Positions 16,564 through 25,200 of a stretch of 64,000 bases of DNA are shown piece after piece; the first letter of the stretch is position 1, and every line of letters begins with the position of its first letter. Origin of the DNA: JAUIJL01 sp965366625 (lineage in GTDB: Bacteria; Acidobacteriota; Thermoanaerobaculia; Multivoradales; J023); assembly GCA_965366625.1 (NCBI GenBank), contig CBDUGP010000044.1:1-64000 (forward strand). Direction: 5' to 3'. The position numbers and the translations under genes are program-made. Below the pieces are notes generated by a model that saw nothing but the letters and a program-made list of their open reading frames with translations, was not told the origin of the DNA and did not search any database.

Positions 16564-17670
16564 TCACGATCCTCCCTCGGTATCGATGCTCAGCCGAATG
16601 TGCGCCGCTTCGCTCGCACCCCCGCCCCCGCGGCGGCGGTCCAACCTGGACAACAACCGCAAGGCTCCCGAATGGCTCGGCCAAGTGCTGAGCACAACCT
16701 CGAGGGTACGCTCGGCTTCGTCCGTTCGACCCAAGGCTTCCAGGGCGAGAGCCTGCTCCATCAACGCCGCGGGCTCGGACGGTCGCAGCCCGGCCGCCGA
16801 CTGAGCCGACTTCAGGCCTTGCTCGAGGGCGCCGGAACGGATTTGACGACGGGCCGACGACAGCAGCATGTCGTAGCGATGGGCATGGTTGGGGTAACGA
16901 GCCAAAAATCGCTTCTCCACGGAAGCCGCCTCGTCGAGGCGATCCGTGGCGCTGAGCACCCGATGTTTGGCCAACAGCTTCCAGGCTGATTCAGGCTCTT
17001 GATCGAGAGCGGGTATCTTTCCTAGAACCTCCACCTCGTCGGCGATCCAAGCTTCCCGGATCAGCTGCTCCAAGAGCTGATGCCGTCGCTCACCGGCGGG
17101 CACTGAGCGCAGGGTTTCGGCAGCCGCCTCGAAGCGCTTCCTTTCCAATTGCATCTCCACTAAACGCTGCTTCCACGGATCCGGCAGATCCGTGCGCCTA
17201 GGCACTCCCTTGACGGCCAGTCGACGCAGAAGATCATCGAGCAGGTCATCCACCGGCTCTCCCCGAGCGTGCAGGATCTCGACCACCGAGATCGCCCGTT
17301 TCAAATTCCCCTGGACCACCAGCGCCCGAGCGAGCAGGCGGGTGGCTCGGGCATCCAAGTCCACATCTCCCGGAATCGACTCCAAAATATGAAGCGCCGT
17401 GGCTGAAGTACCCGAGTCGAGATGGATTTCCGCCATGCGCGTATGGATTTCGAGGTCGCGCGGGTCGTAGGTCAGGAAGCTACTCAAGATCTGCAAGGCT
17501 CGGGGATGGTCGCCCAAAGCCATTTGGCGCTCGGCCCGCTCCAGAGTGGACCGGCGACGTTCTTCGACGTCGACACAGCCGAAGAGCGAAACCATGATGC
17601 AAACCAGACCCAGCAGGCTCGCAGATCGAAACCAGCTCGCGGCTCCAACAGGTCGTGAATCGCCCATCAT
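16564..17670 (-). CDS. TPR-repeat lipoprotein
   Basis: 368 residues. A signal peptide with lipobox SLFGC (Cys at about 32) directs lipidation. The rest is almost entirely helical hairpins of TPR type (AERQMALGDHPRALQILSSFLTYDPRDLEIHTRMAEIHLDSG and, near the end, ALMEQALALEALGRTDEAERTLEVVLSTWPSHSGALRLLSRL). The ATG at 17670 overlaps the stop of the upstream membrane-protein gene (ATGA), which fixes the start. TPR lipoproteins are scaffolds at the cell envelope; no partner can be named apart from the coupled membrane protein. Confidence 0.8.
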   Translation of the reverse strand: MMGDSRPVGAASWFRSASLLGLVCIMVSLFGCVDVEERRRSTLERAERQMALGDHPRALQILSSFLTYDPRDLEIHTRMAEIHLDSGTSATALHILESIPGDVDLDARATRLLARALVVQGNLKRAISVVEILHARGEPVDDLLDDLLRRLAVKGVPRRTDLPDPWKQRLVEMQLERKRFEAAAETLRSVPAGERRHQLLEQLIREAWIADEVEVLGKIPALDQEPESAWKLLAKHRVLSATDRLDEAASVEKRFLARYPNHAHRYDMLLSSARRQIRSGALEQGLKSAQSAAGLRPSEPAALMEQALALEALGRTDEAERTLEVVLSTWPSHSGALRLLSRLDRRRGGGGASEAAHIRLSIDTEGGS

Positions 17671-18449
17671 CCCAAGCCCACCATGTGCAATAGGAACAGG
17701 AAGAAATTGCCCGCTTCGGGATCCGGGGCTCGGAAAATCTGGAACGGCATGGTCGGTGAGCCGATGAACGGACGCAAAACCCAAGACAGCTGACCGCCGA
17801 CGCAGCCGAAGAGGAAAAAGTAGGCCCACAGAGGAGGGTCGGAAGCGAGCACTTTCCACACATTGCGTCGAGCTGCGGGCTGAGCGTCGGCATGATCCGG
17901 CTCGTCGCCCAGGCCCTGGCAAAGGCTGCGATAACCCGCCAACAGCGTCCCTAGCCCGACGAACCCTCCGGCCGCCCCCACGCCGACCGCCAGGAATTGG
18001 CACAGCCGATAGTGCTGGGTGGAGCTGACCAGGAAAATCACCGCCGGTGCCAGACTGCCCCAAACCAAGGCCACCGCGGCCAAGGCCGTGGATTGCAACG
18101 CGACGGAGGCTCTGAGACTGAGAGGGCATTTGGCCCGGCCGCTTTGCAGGAGATGGAAAGCAGGAAAGCATAAGGCGGCCGCGCCCAGCAGCAGGATCGG
18201 CAGCTTCAAACCGGAGGCCATGATCTGGCTGAAGGCCTGAGCATAAATGCCCAACGCCAAACCGAAGACCGACGAGCCGACGACCGCAGTCGCCAAGCCG
18301 TGGAGGATCAATCCGCGCAAATTCTCACCACGACGAATGCGTTCGAAGAGGCGCTCACGGTCACGCAAAATATAAACGGCCGACAGCTGCGCCGGTGCGT
18401 CGACGCCGGGGCCTCCCGGCGTATCCAAAGTATCTACTGCTGCGCTCAT
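17667..18449 (-). CDS. Conserved multi-pass membrane protein
   Basis: 260 residues with about six hydrophobic segments after a soluble N-terminal 40 residues. The C-terminal block FLFGCVGGQLSWVLRPFIGSPTMPFQIFR recalls a conserved but uncharacterised family of bacterial membrane proteins; I cannot name it with certainty. It is the promoter-proximal gene of the run that continues into the TPR lipoprotein (ATGA overlap) and probably on to the two-component genes. It is divergent from the PopT gene. Confidence 0.7.
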   Translation of the reverse strand: MSAAVDTLDTPGGPGVDAPAQLSAVYILRDRERLFERIRRGENLRGLILHGLATAVVGSSVFGLALGIYAQAFSQIMASGLKLPILLLGAAALCFPAFHLLQSGRAKCPLSLRASVALQSTALAAVALVWGSLAPAVIFLVSSTQHYRLCQFLAVGVGAAGGFVGLGTLLAGYRSLCQGLGDEPDHADAQPAARRNVWKVLASDPPLWAYFFLFGCVGGQLSWVLRPFIGSPTMPFQIFRAPDPEAGNFFLFLLHMVGLG

Positions 18450-18722
18450 GGTTTGTCCCCTAGGGTTGAGTCGATAATGGGTATCTACGAGGCTCAGACT
18501 AGGGATCCACCGTGCAGAATTGGTGCAAAGGAGATGCGAATCTGGAGCACATGCTGCGGCGGTGGTCGGACGCTTTTCGTCGGCCTGTCCTATCGCGGCC
18601 TGTCTTGTCGGGGGCCTAGGGATGACGTAAGGTCGCCGGGCCCGATCGGACCGCTCCCGATTTCTCGGTTCTCACGATTTCTCGATTTCTCGATTTCTAG
18701 CTGACCCAGCCCAGGAGTTCAG
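18450..18722. other. Divergent intergenic region with short tandem repeat
   Basis: 273 bp separating the membrane-protein operon from the PopT gene. It must hold promoters in both directions. At about 18674-18699 the 9-mer CGATTTCTC is repeated in tandem about three times, directly upstream of the PopT ribosome-binding region (CCAGGAG, 18712-18718). No gene is visible. Confidence 0.45.
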
Positions 18723-19646
18723 ATGGCCACAGAACGCACGCCCAAGGACTACGCCTACATCGGCTTCACCGGAATGACCATGGGAGCCGCCGACGTGGTG
18801 CCGGGCGTTTCCGGTGGCACCATGGCTTTCATCATGGGCATCTACCAGGAGCTGATCGAAGCGATCAAAAGCTTCAACGTGGAGCTGGCCAAGAAAGCCC
18901 TGCGTTTCGACGTCAAAGGGGTCTTCGATCACGTTCCGTGGCGCTTCCTGCTCGCCCTGGGATCCGGACTCGTGCTCTCGGTGCTCTCCCTCGCCCACGC
19001 GGTGACTTACCTGTTGGACCACCACCAAAGCCTGCTCTACGCCTTCTTCTTCGGCCTGGTCGCCGCCAGCATCGTCGCCATCGGCAAGGATCTGCAATGG
19101 TCGGCCACCACCCTCGGCGGTTTGGTGGCCGGCACCCTGGTCGCCTATTGGATCGTCGGCCTGGTGCCGTCCAACGCACCCCACAGCCCGCTGATCCTCT
19201 TCTTCTCGGGCATGGTGGCCATTTCCGCCATGATCCTGCCGGGCATCTCCGGCTCGTTCATTCTCTTGATCCTGGGCCAATACGCCTACGTCATCGGCGC
19301 CGTCAAAGAGCTCGACGTGATCACCCTGCTGCCCTTCGCCTTGGGCTGCGGCCTCGGCCTCATGGCCTTCGCGCGGATTCTCTCGTGGCTCTTCGTCCAC
19401 TACGAGCAACTCACCATGACCCTGCTGGTGGGTTTCATGCTCGGCTCCCTGCGCAAAATCTGGCCCTTTAAACTCACCCTCGAAACCATGATCGATCGCC
19501 ACGGTGACGAAGTCCCCATGGTGCAACAAAACGTGCTGCCGGATTTCTCCAGCTCGGAGCCCTGGATCGCCCTGGGCCTAGCCGTCCTGGGATTCGTGCT
19601 GATCCTCGGCCTGAACCGACTGCGTTATCGAGAGACGGCAGCCTGA
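18723..19646 (+). CDS. DUF368 / PopT-family undecaprenyl phosphate transporter
   Basis: 307 residues with about eight hydrophobic helices. The diagnostic DUF368 block MGAADVVPGVSGGTMAFIMGIY is at about 20-41, and its pseudo-symmetric partner MILPGISGSFILLILGQY at about 171-188. DUF368 proteins (PopT), like the DedA family, recycle the lipid carrier undecaprenyl phosphate across the inner membrane for wall and glycan synthesis. CCAGGAG lies just before the ATG. It is a single gene, convergent with the LEA14-type lipoprotein. Confidence 0.9.
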   Translation: MATERTPKDYAYIGFTGMTMGAADVVPGVSGGTMAFIMGIYQELIEAIKSFNVELAKKALRFDVKGVFDHVPWRFLLALGSGLVLSVLSLAHAVTYLLDHHQSLLYAFFFGLVAASIVAIGKDLQWSATTLGGLVAGTLVAYWIVGLVPSNAPHSPLILFFSGMVAISAMILPGISGSFILLILGQYAYVIGAVKELDVITLLPFALGCGLGLMAFARILSWLFVHYEQLTMTLLVGFMLGSLRKIWPFKLTLETMIDRHGDEVPMVQQNVLPDFSSSEPWIALGLAVLGFVLILGLNRLRYRETAA

Positions 19647-19665
19647 CAGGCCGGGGGCAGAGAAC

Positions 19666-20205
19666 TTATAGCGGGTCCTCTTCCAGGGAATCCGAGGAGC
19701 CATCCAAGAGGTCCTCGCCGCCTTCAAATTCAAATCGACCGGCTCGTTCGATTCTGAGTGACCGTCGACCCAGCTCCGTTTGCACGTAGACCTTGCCGGA
19801 GAGGCCGTAGGTCACTGCCTCCGATTCGAGAATTTGCTGCACCAACGTCAACACCGCCAGGTGGTTGACGTGCAGCTCCCCTTCCAAGGTCGCCGTGGAG
19901 AGCCGCGGAATTTCGAGCCGCTCGGCTGAAAGGACTTTGCCGATCCTTCGACCATCGAGCTTCAGGTTGATCGCCAAGCCGTCGACCACCAATGGGTCGG
20001 GATTGCTGTTGGCGATTCGCAGGGTCACGAGGCCACTCGACTCCAAGACGGTGACCTCTTCCAATTGCAGATTTACCAGGGTCAGATCGGGCGGCTCCAG
20101 ACCGATGGAGGTGCATCCGGTCATGGCCAGCAAAGACACCGCGAGGGCAAAGACGGTGGCAGGTCTGGATCGAAGGCTCGCGAGTCGTAGAACGGCAGTT
20201 TTCAT
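19666..20205 (-). CDS. LEA type 2 (WHy) domain lipoprotein
   Basis: 179 residues. Signal peptide ending in lipobox AMTGC (Cys31), then a single LEA14/WHy-like beta-sandwich (DLTLVNLQLEEVTVLESSGLVTLRIANSNPDPLVVDGLAINLKLDGRRIG), with the typical N-x-N-P-x-x-L motif. The C-terminus is acidic. The family is found in bacteria as periplasmic lipoproteins possibly tied to envelope stability; no precise role is known. The gene ends 19 bases from the end of the PopT gene, in convergent orientation. Confidence 0.8.
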   Translation of the reverse strand: MKTAVLRLASLRSRPATVFALAVSLLAMTGCTSIGLEPPDLTLVNLQLEEVTVLESSGLVTLRIANSNPDPLVVDGLAINLKLDGRRIGKVLSAERLEIPRLSTATLEGELHVNHLAVLTLVQQILESEAVTYGLSGKVYVQTELGRRSLRIERAGRFEFEGGEDLLDGSSDSLEEDPL

Positions 20206-20302
20206 GGGGTTCCTAACGCTTGAGGGTGGGGGGTCGGGGTAACGGCATTATAGTCTGGTCCCCGCAGACGAGCCATCACCTCAACGAGCCCGAGACACCC
20301 CC

Positions 20303-20899
20303 ATGGAACCTAGTGAATCCCGTAACAAGTGGAATGCCCGCCATCTCGAATCGAGGGGCTCGGAGCTGGACCCGCCTTCGACTTGGTTGAGCCGACACGA
20401 GCAGCTCTTGCACGAGCGAATGGTCGACCCGGGGGCCAGGGCTTTGGACGTGGCCTGTGGACGTGGGCGCAACAGTCTTTATTTGGCCCAGCTCGGATTT
20501 ACCGTCGACGCTTTCGACATCTCAGACATCGCCATGGCCGAACTCGAGCGGCGAGCGCGCCACCACCGCCTAGCCGTGCACCCGCGGACGGTCGATTTGA
20601 CCGTGGAACGACCCGGAGCCGAAACCTACGACTCGGTGGTGGTTTTCCGGTATTTGGACCGGCAACTCTTTCCGCACCTGGAACGAGCGTTGAAACCGGG
20701 CGGGCTCCTGTTCTACGAGACCTTCATCGCCGACCCCGCTCGCAAAAGCTCCATGAATCCCGCCTACCTCTTGCAGCCCGGAGAGCTACCGCGGCTGGTG
20801 CCGGATCTCGAAGTGTTGAACTATGAAGAAAGCTCGCCCACGTCCCACGACGGCAGGGACCGTCCCCAAGGGCGGCTCCTCGCCCGACGACCTACCTGA
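20303..20899 (+). CDS. Class I SAM-dependent methyltransferase (TehB-like)
   Basis: 198 residues. SAM-binding motif I is ALDVACGRGRNSLYLAQLGFTVDAFDIS (about 48-75), followed by motif II YDSVVVFRYLDRQLFPHLERALKPGGLLFYETF. Layout and length resemble TehB/thiopurine-type methyltransferases. The substrate is unknown. It is divergent from the LEA14-type lipoprotein (97 bp between them) and convergent with the next methyltransferase gene, 8 bp away. Confidence 0.82.
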   Translation: MEPSESRNKWNARHLESRGSELDPPSTWLSRHEQLLHERMVDPGARALDVACGRGRNSLYLAQLGFTVDAFDISDIAMAELERRARHHRLAVHPRTVDLTVERPGAETYDSVVVFRYLDRQLFPHLERALKPGGLLFYETFIADPARKSSMNPAYLLQPGELPRLVPDLEVLNYEESSPTSHDGRDRPQGRLLARRPT

Positions 20900-20907
20900 G
20901 CCCTCCG

Positions 20908-21702
20908 TCAGCTATTCCGCTCTTTGACGAATACCCGCTCATGGGTATCCGAATCGGGCAGCAGACGGTTGCTTTTGTCGTATTTGGGAATCAGGTCTTT
21001 TTCGGTGAAATCGAATTGCAGGACCCGATAGCGCTCGAAAAGCGGGGTATCCCGCAGGTGGTAATTCGTGTGGTACACGATCATCGCCCCCTGCTCGTTG
21101 AGATGACCGTCGAGTTCGGTGATTTGTTCCACGAATTTGTCGATCGGATATTCGTCGGCGCTCGAAGGGGCGGGCTCCATGCGGTGGGCGATGCGCAGCA
21201 GCACCGCCATGCAGAAAATAGCGTCGAATGGTCCGTTCTCCGCCAGGGTCTGGTCGTCGGAGAAGAGGAAGCGGGTGTTTTTGTCCTTATTCCTCTTGCG
21301 CGCCTGCTTCAGATTCCATTCGCTGATATCGACCCCCAAGATCTGGGCGTGTGGAAAATATCGACGCAGGGTAAACGCTTCCTCACCAGTAGAGCAGCCG
21401 AACGACAGAATCTTGAGTTCGGGCGAGTCCGCTTTGCCGAGCGTTTCGAAATGCGCTTTCACCAAAGAGAATATTTCGGGATAACGATCCATCTTGGTGT
21501 AGTTGCAGGTCAAATGCAGGCTGTTCGGATTTCGCAGACGATTGAGAATCGTGGTGCGATAAAAGCCGTCGGTCAGAAATTGCCACACGTACCAAGGCGA
21601 TCGAATCAAAAGCGTCGAACCCTTGATCAGAGGATTCTTCGAATAGCGATTCTTCTGGATTTGTCTACGCGCTCGCCCGAGCCAGCCTGCCGCTTCGGTC
21701 AT
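20908..21702 (-). CDS. CheR-like SAM-dependent methyltransferase
   Basis: 264 residues. The N-terminal 70 are basic and helical; the SAM-binding core contains LKILSFGCSTGEEAFTLRRYFPHAQILGVDISEWNL and FDAIFCMAVLLRI. The FGCSTGEE motif is typical of CheR-type enzymes, but no chemotaxis gene is near. The start is the ATG at 21702 (MTEAAGWLG); an upstream ATG at 21867 would overlap the exporter gene with unlikely sequence. The substrate is unknown. Confidence 0.75.
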   Translation of the reverse strand: MTEAAGWLGRARRQIQKNRYSKNPLIKGSTLLIRSPWYVWQFLTDGFYRTTILNRLRNPNSLHLTCNYTKMDRYPEIFSLVKAHFETLGKADSPELKILSFGCSTGEEAFTLRRYFPHAQILGVDISEWNLKQARKRNKDKNTRFLFSDDQTLAENGPFDAIFCMAVLLRIAHRMEPAPSSADEYPIDKFVEQITELDGHLNEQGAMIVYHTNYHLRDTPLFERYRVLQFDFTEKDLIPKYDKSNRLLPDSDTHERVFVKERNS

Positions 21703-21835
21703 TTTGCTCCGCCTTGTTTCCCGCCGTCTTGTTGCTTTCCGAGCCGGGTATTCCCCACGCCGGACCGCCCGGCCGCGCTCGAAATAGCGAAAGATCTGCT
21801 GAATAGATCTGATCAATTGTACCCGGCTTCGACCC

Positions 21836-23137
21836 TTAAAGCATCCGCCCCGGAGGCACCAAGACATTGGCGAGCAACAAACCGGTGACCAAGGAGATCG
21901 CCACCAAGGCGACGGTGAAGCCCGTCTGCACCCCCGACAGGGTATCTTGAGCCACCAAAGCGGCCACGCTTCTAAATCCCAAACTGCCCGGCACCAAGAG
22001 CATCAGCCCGGGCATTTGCATGATGGCCGCGGGACGATCCCTCAATCGACCGAAGAGATTGGCGATCATGCCCACCGACGCCGCACCGATCAGCGCTCCG
22101 AGTTCCGGACCGAGCCAGGTTGCCCCCAGTCGTCCACCCAAGAGGGCCACGCCACCACCAACGAAAATCCACCCAAAATCCCGTGGATGGGCGCGAAATA
22201 GGACCACCAAGGCTCCGGCCGTAATGCACAGGGCCGGAACCTCGGTCCAAAACGGTTGCGGCACCGGTTGCCAGGGCGGAACGGGGCCGAATAGGGAGCT
22301 ACCCAGCCGACTGCCGACGGCAAAACCCACGCCGATGGTCATGAACATCAACATGGCACCGGCAAAACGGGCCGAACCGGACATCAGATTTCGGCTCGCC
22401 AGCTCGGTCATCGCCAACGTCAGGGTGAGGCCGGGCACCAACACGATCAGGGCTGAGATGGTGACCACGGAAAAGGACAGCGGGGCCAACCACCATGCGG
22501 CGGCACTGGCCACAAACGCAGCCACTAAGGCGGCGGTGGTCTCGTAGAGCCGTCCGCCGTTGGGCAGCTTCTCCGCCACCCAGGCTAGGAGACCGGTGAG
22601 CAACCCAACGAAGGTCGCCACCGCCCACTCTTTGGGACCGCCACCGAAGAATCGAGCCGCGCCGCCGGAAGCCAGGGCGAAAGCTAGAAACGTGAGCGCG
22701 CGACCGAAACGCAGCGGCGCATCGACGATGCCGTCGACCTCCTTGACCGCTTCTTGGGGCAGCATTTCGCCGCGCATAACCCGCCCCAAAATGGCGTCGA
22801 GGGCCGATAGCTTTTCGAGATTGACCTCTCCCGGCTCCACCCGCAGCAGGACCGTGCGCGGATGGTCTTTGGAATGCGCGGAACGAGATTCGAAAGTGGC
22901 AAAAATCGCCGTCGGTGTGGAGAAGAATTGGCCTCGCAAGCCCAAACGTCGGGATACCTGGTCAAGGGCGTATTCGAGGCGATGGGCAGAGCTGCCGTAG
23001 GCATGCAAGGCGCGGCCGAGCTTTTCCACCAAAATCACCGCCGAATCGGCGGCGGAGAGGGGGGCACTCGCAGCGGTGGATTCCGAAGTTGCTTCGAAAT
23101 CCACCGGTAGGTGGCCGAGCGGCGCGGGTTGACGCAT
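21836..23137 (-). CDS. Threonine/serine exporter family protein (ThrE-like)
   Basis: 433 residues that fuse the two halves of the ThrE family. The N-terminal cytoplasmic part (about 35-165: AVILVEKLGRALHAYGSSAHRLEYALDQVSRRLG, then DAILGRVMRGEMLPQEAVKEVDGI) precedes ten hydrophobic helices, including VPGLTLTLAMTELASRNLMSGSARF and the second unit ending MLLVPGSLGFRSV. Members export threonine and serine by proton motive force in Corynebacterium. The ATG at 23137 is preferred to a TTG at 23161. It follows the PLP-enzyme gene by 63 bp on the same strand and could be co-expressed, which would fit amino-acid metabolism. Confidence 0.87.
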   Translation of the reverse strand: MRQPAPLGHLPVDFEATSESTAASAPLSAADSAVILVEKLGRALHAYGSSAHRLEYALDQVSRRLGLRGQFFSTPTAIFATFESRSAHSKDHPRTVLLRVEPGEVNLEKLSALDAILGRVMRGEMLPQEAVKEVDGIVDAPLRFGRALTFLAFALASGGAARFFGGGPKEWAVATFVGLLTGLLAWVAEKLPNGGRLYETTAALVAAFVASAAAWWLAPLSFSVVTISALIVLVPGLTLTLAMTELASRNLMSGSARFAGAMLMFMTIGVGFAVGSRLGSSLFGPVPPWQPVPQPFWTEVPALCITAGALVVLFRAHPRDFGWIFVGGGVALLGGRLGATWLGPELGALIGAASVGMIANLFGRLRDRPAAIMQMPGLMLLVPGSLGFRSVAALVAQDTLSGVQTGFTVALVAISLVTGLLLANVLVPPGRML

Positions 23138-23200
23138 GGGATGGTTCCAAGAGGTGGCCAAGAGGTGGTGATGGCTCCCGCTCCGCGCGCCGGATCGGGC

Positions 23201-24487
23201 TCAGCCGCCGGAGGCGAAAGCCAACGTCCGGCGGTGATCAATGGGCTCTGCGATTTCCCGGTGGGCCAGGTCCTCAAAGGCAAGGGTTAGAGCACGTTCG
23301 AGATCTTGCCAAAGATCCTCCGCATCTTCCAGCCCAACCGAAAGCCTGAGCATGCCCGGGGAGATTCCCCCCTCAAGCTTGCCCTGCTCGGAAACAATGC
23401 GATGGGTCATGGCCGCGGGATGTTGAATCAGGCTGTCGGTGGATCCCAAGCTCACCGCGGGAGTGATCAGGCGCAGATGCTCGATGACTTTTGAAGCCGT
23501 TTCATATCCACCCCTCAGCTCTAAAGTGACCAGCGTGCCGGGCCCGCTCATCTGACGACCCACCAGACCGGTGGGATCGTCGGCAGGGTGTCCGGGGAAG
23601 CAAACTTTTTCGACGGCGGCGTGTTGCGCAAGTCGACGCGCCAGGACAATCGCGCCTTGTTGGGCCGCTTTGATGCGCACCGGCAGGGTCGCCAATCCGC
23701 GATGCAAAAGATAACCCGCCAAGGGATGCAATACCGCACCGGTGAGCACGCGGACTTGCCGTAGGGCCGCCAACCAGCGCGCATCGGAGGTGGCCACCAC
23801 CCCGGCCATGACGTCCCCGTGACCGCCGAGGAATTTGGTGGCGCTGTGCAGGACCAGGGTCGCGCCGTGAGCTAGCGGTTTTTGTAACACCGGGGTGGCG
23901 AAGGTCGAATCCACCAACACCGCCGCATCTCCGGCCTGGGCGACGACCGATTCGATGTCGACCAAGGTCAAAGTCGGATTGGCCGGGGTTTCGATGATCA
24001 CCAACGCGGTTTCCGGACGGATCGCGCCGGCCACCTCGTGGGCCCGAGCCCAAGTGGTGTCGATACCGAGCAGATCGCCGTCGAGCAGATGGTCCGAGCC
24101 GCCGTAGATCGGCCGAACCGCCACCACATGGGGACGTGCGACCGTCGGCACCACTTGACGAGCCGCCAGCAAACACGCGGTCAGGGCGGCCATGCCTGAG
24201 GAGAAGGCTACCGATGCCTCCGCTCCTTCCAGGTCGGCCAAGGCTTTTTCGAAGCGGTCCACGGTGGGGTTGAACAGACGGGCGTAAATCGACTGGCCTT
24301 CGACGGGCGTGCCGCCCGCGGCCATGGCATCGAGGCTGGCGGTGGCCGAGTCGATTCCGGTCACCGGATTGGTGGTTGAAAAATCTAGCGGCGGGGCATG
24401 CACCCCGAGGCTGCGGAAGTCGTCACGGCCGCCATGCACGGCCTGGGTCTCGAACGAAAGCTGGGCGTTGGGGGTCGTGTTCTTCAT
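23201..24487 (-). CDS. Trans-sulfuration family PLP enzyme (cystathionine/methionine type)
   Basis: 428 residues, fold type I Cys/Met-metabolism PLP enzyme. Visible are the SIYARLFNPTVDRFEKALADLEGAEA entry, the phosphate-binding SSGMAA, Asp193 (VDSTFATP) for the pyridine nitrogen and Lys218 (LHSATKFLGGHGD) for the Schiff base. Reactions of the family are cystathionine synthesis or lysis and methionine gamma-elimination. The divergent Lrp-type gene recalls the mdeA-mdeR layout of Pseudomonas putida. However, the position of the methionine gamma-lyase cysteine is Gly (IYGGS), as in cystathionine-type enzymes, so specificity is open. Start at 24487 or one codon earlier. Confidence 0.85.
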   Translation of the reverse strand: MKNTTPNAQLSFETQAVHGGRDDFRSLGVHAPPLDFSTTNPVTGIDSATASLDAMAAGGTPVEGQSIYARLFNPTVDRFEKALADLEGAEASVAFSSGMAALTACLLAARQVVPTVARPHVVAVRPIYGGSDHLLDGDLLGIDTTWARAHEVAGAIRPETALVIIETPANPTLTLVDIESVVAQAGDAAVLVDSTFATPVLQKPLAHGATLVLHSATKFLGGHGDVMAGVVATSDARWLAALRQVRVLTGAVLHPLAGYLLHRGLATLPVRIKAAQQGAIVLARRLAQHAAVEKVCFPGHPADDPTGLVGRQMSGPGTLVTLELRGGYETASKVIEHLRLITPAVSLGSTDSLIQHPAAMTHRIVSEQGKLEGGISPGMLRLSVGLEDAEDLWQDLERALTLAFEDLAHREIAEPIDHRRTLAFASGG

Positions 24488-24508
24488 CATGCACATAGAA
24501 GAGCATAG

Positions 24509-24537
24509 AATTCGGTGTATTCGACAACGACCGAATT
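24509..24537. promoter_or_regulatory. Palindromic operator between PLP enzyme and Lrp-type regulator
   Basis: A perfect 8-bp inverted repeat AATTCGGT (24509-24516) and ACCGAATT (24530-24537) with 13 bp between, in the 67-70 bp divergent promoter region. The size and AT-rich outer edge suit an Lrp/AsnC-family binding site, so autoregulation and control of the PLP enzyme gene are likely. The binding protein is inferred from position. Confidence 0.65.
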
Positions 24538-24557
24538 TTTCCCGGAAATCGACGCCC

Positions 24558-25034
24558 ATGAGACCCATCGACCGAATCGACTGCGAAATTATCCGCCTTT
24601 TACAGAATAATGCACGGCTCTCTAACAAGGAGCTGGCCGCCGCGATCGGCATCGCTCAGTCCACTTGCTTGGATCGGGTCAAGCGGTTGATCGAGGAGCA
24701 CATCCTGCTCGGATTCCACGCCGAGGTCTCGCCCAAAGCCCTCGGCATCGGCATTCAGGCGATGGTCGCGATTCGCCTCTCGCGCCACGCCAAGTCTTTC
24801 GTCGAGGAATTCAGAGCCTTCGCCACCGATCTACCGGAAGTGCTCGCCGTCTACCACATGGCCGGCGCCAACGACTTCCTAATCCACGTCGCCGTGCGCG
24901 ACGCCGACGGCCTGCGCAACCTGGTGGTCAGCGCCTTCGTCGACCGGCCCGAGGTCGACCACCTCGAAACCGCCCTCATCTTCGAGCACGTTTCGAGCCC
25001 GGAACTGCCGGTTTATGCGGAGCTCGAAGAATAG
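24558..25034 (+). CDS. Lrp/AsnC-family transcriptional regulator
   Basis: 158 residues. An N-terminal helix-turn-helix (DRIDCEIIRLLQNNARLSNKELAAAIGIAQSTCLDRVKRL) is followed by a RAM ligand-binding domain (about 65-145) with the family's VLAVYHMAGANDFLIHV strand. Such proteins bind amino acids and wrap DNA as octamers. It is divergent from the trans-sulfuration enzyme, over a palindromic operator, so it probably controls that gene in response to a sulfur or branched amino acid. The ATG at 24558 begins exactly at the family's usual N-terminus. Repeat R1 follows directly after its stop codon. Confidence 0.9.
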   Translation: MRPIDRIDCEIIRLLQNNARLSNKELAAAIGIAQSTCLDRVKRLIEEHILLGFHAEVSPKALGIGIQAMVAIRLSRHAKSFVEEFRAFATDLPEVLAVYHMAGANDFLIHVAVRDADGLRNLVVSAFVDRPEVDHLETALIFEHVSSPELPVYAELEE

Positions 25035-25080
25035 TTAGGGCCCATCCAGGAATGGATTCTCGGTGGGTCGGCGCGGCGCC
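25035..25080 (+). repeat. Dispersed repeat R1, partial copy 3
   Basis: Starts TTAGGGCCCATCCAGGAATG directly after the Lrp-type stop codon and matches the gene-proximal 45 bp of R1 at 8-160 and 38252-38404, in the same orientation relative to the adjoining gene. It is then truncated by, or joined to, repeat R2. Confidence 0.7.
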
Positions 25081-25085
25081 TAGCG

Positions 25086-25170
25086 GGCTACGCCCACAAA
25101 CCTCCGGATGTAGGGGCTGGGCTTGCTCCTCCCCTACATCAAGTCATTTATAATCAATGGGTTGTGGAAA
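25086..25170. repeat. Palindromic repeat R2, second copy
   Basis: Contains the inverted repeat GATGTAGGGG / CCCCTACATC (10 bp, perfect; 25108-25117 and 25130-25139 approximately) around a GC-rich loop, then an AT-rich tail whose complement occurs at 15583-15610. It lies in the convergent gap between the Lrp-type gene and vsr and could act as a bidirectional terminator. Confidence 0.6.
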
Positions 25171-25200
25171 CTTCGGAACGCCTAGTTAGGTGGCAGGCCC

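Noticed and set aside
18672..19529. Antisense frame across the PopT gene
   Set aside because: His/Gly/Asp-rich low-quality translation; the plus frame carries the DUF368 motifs.
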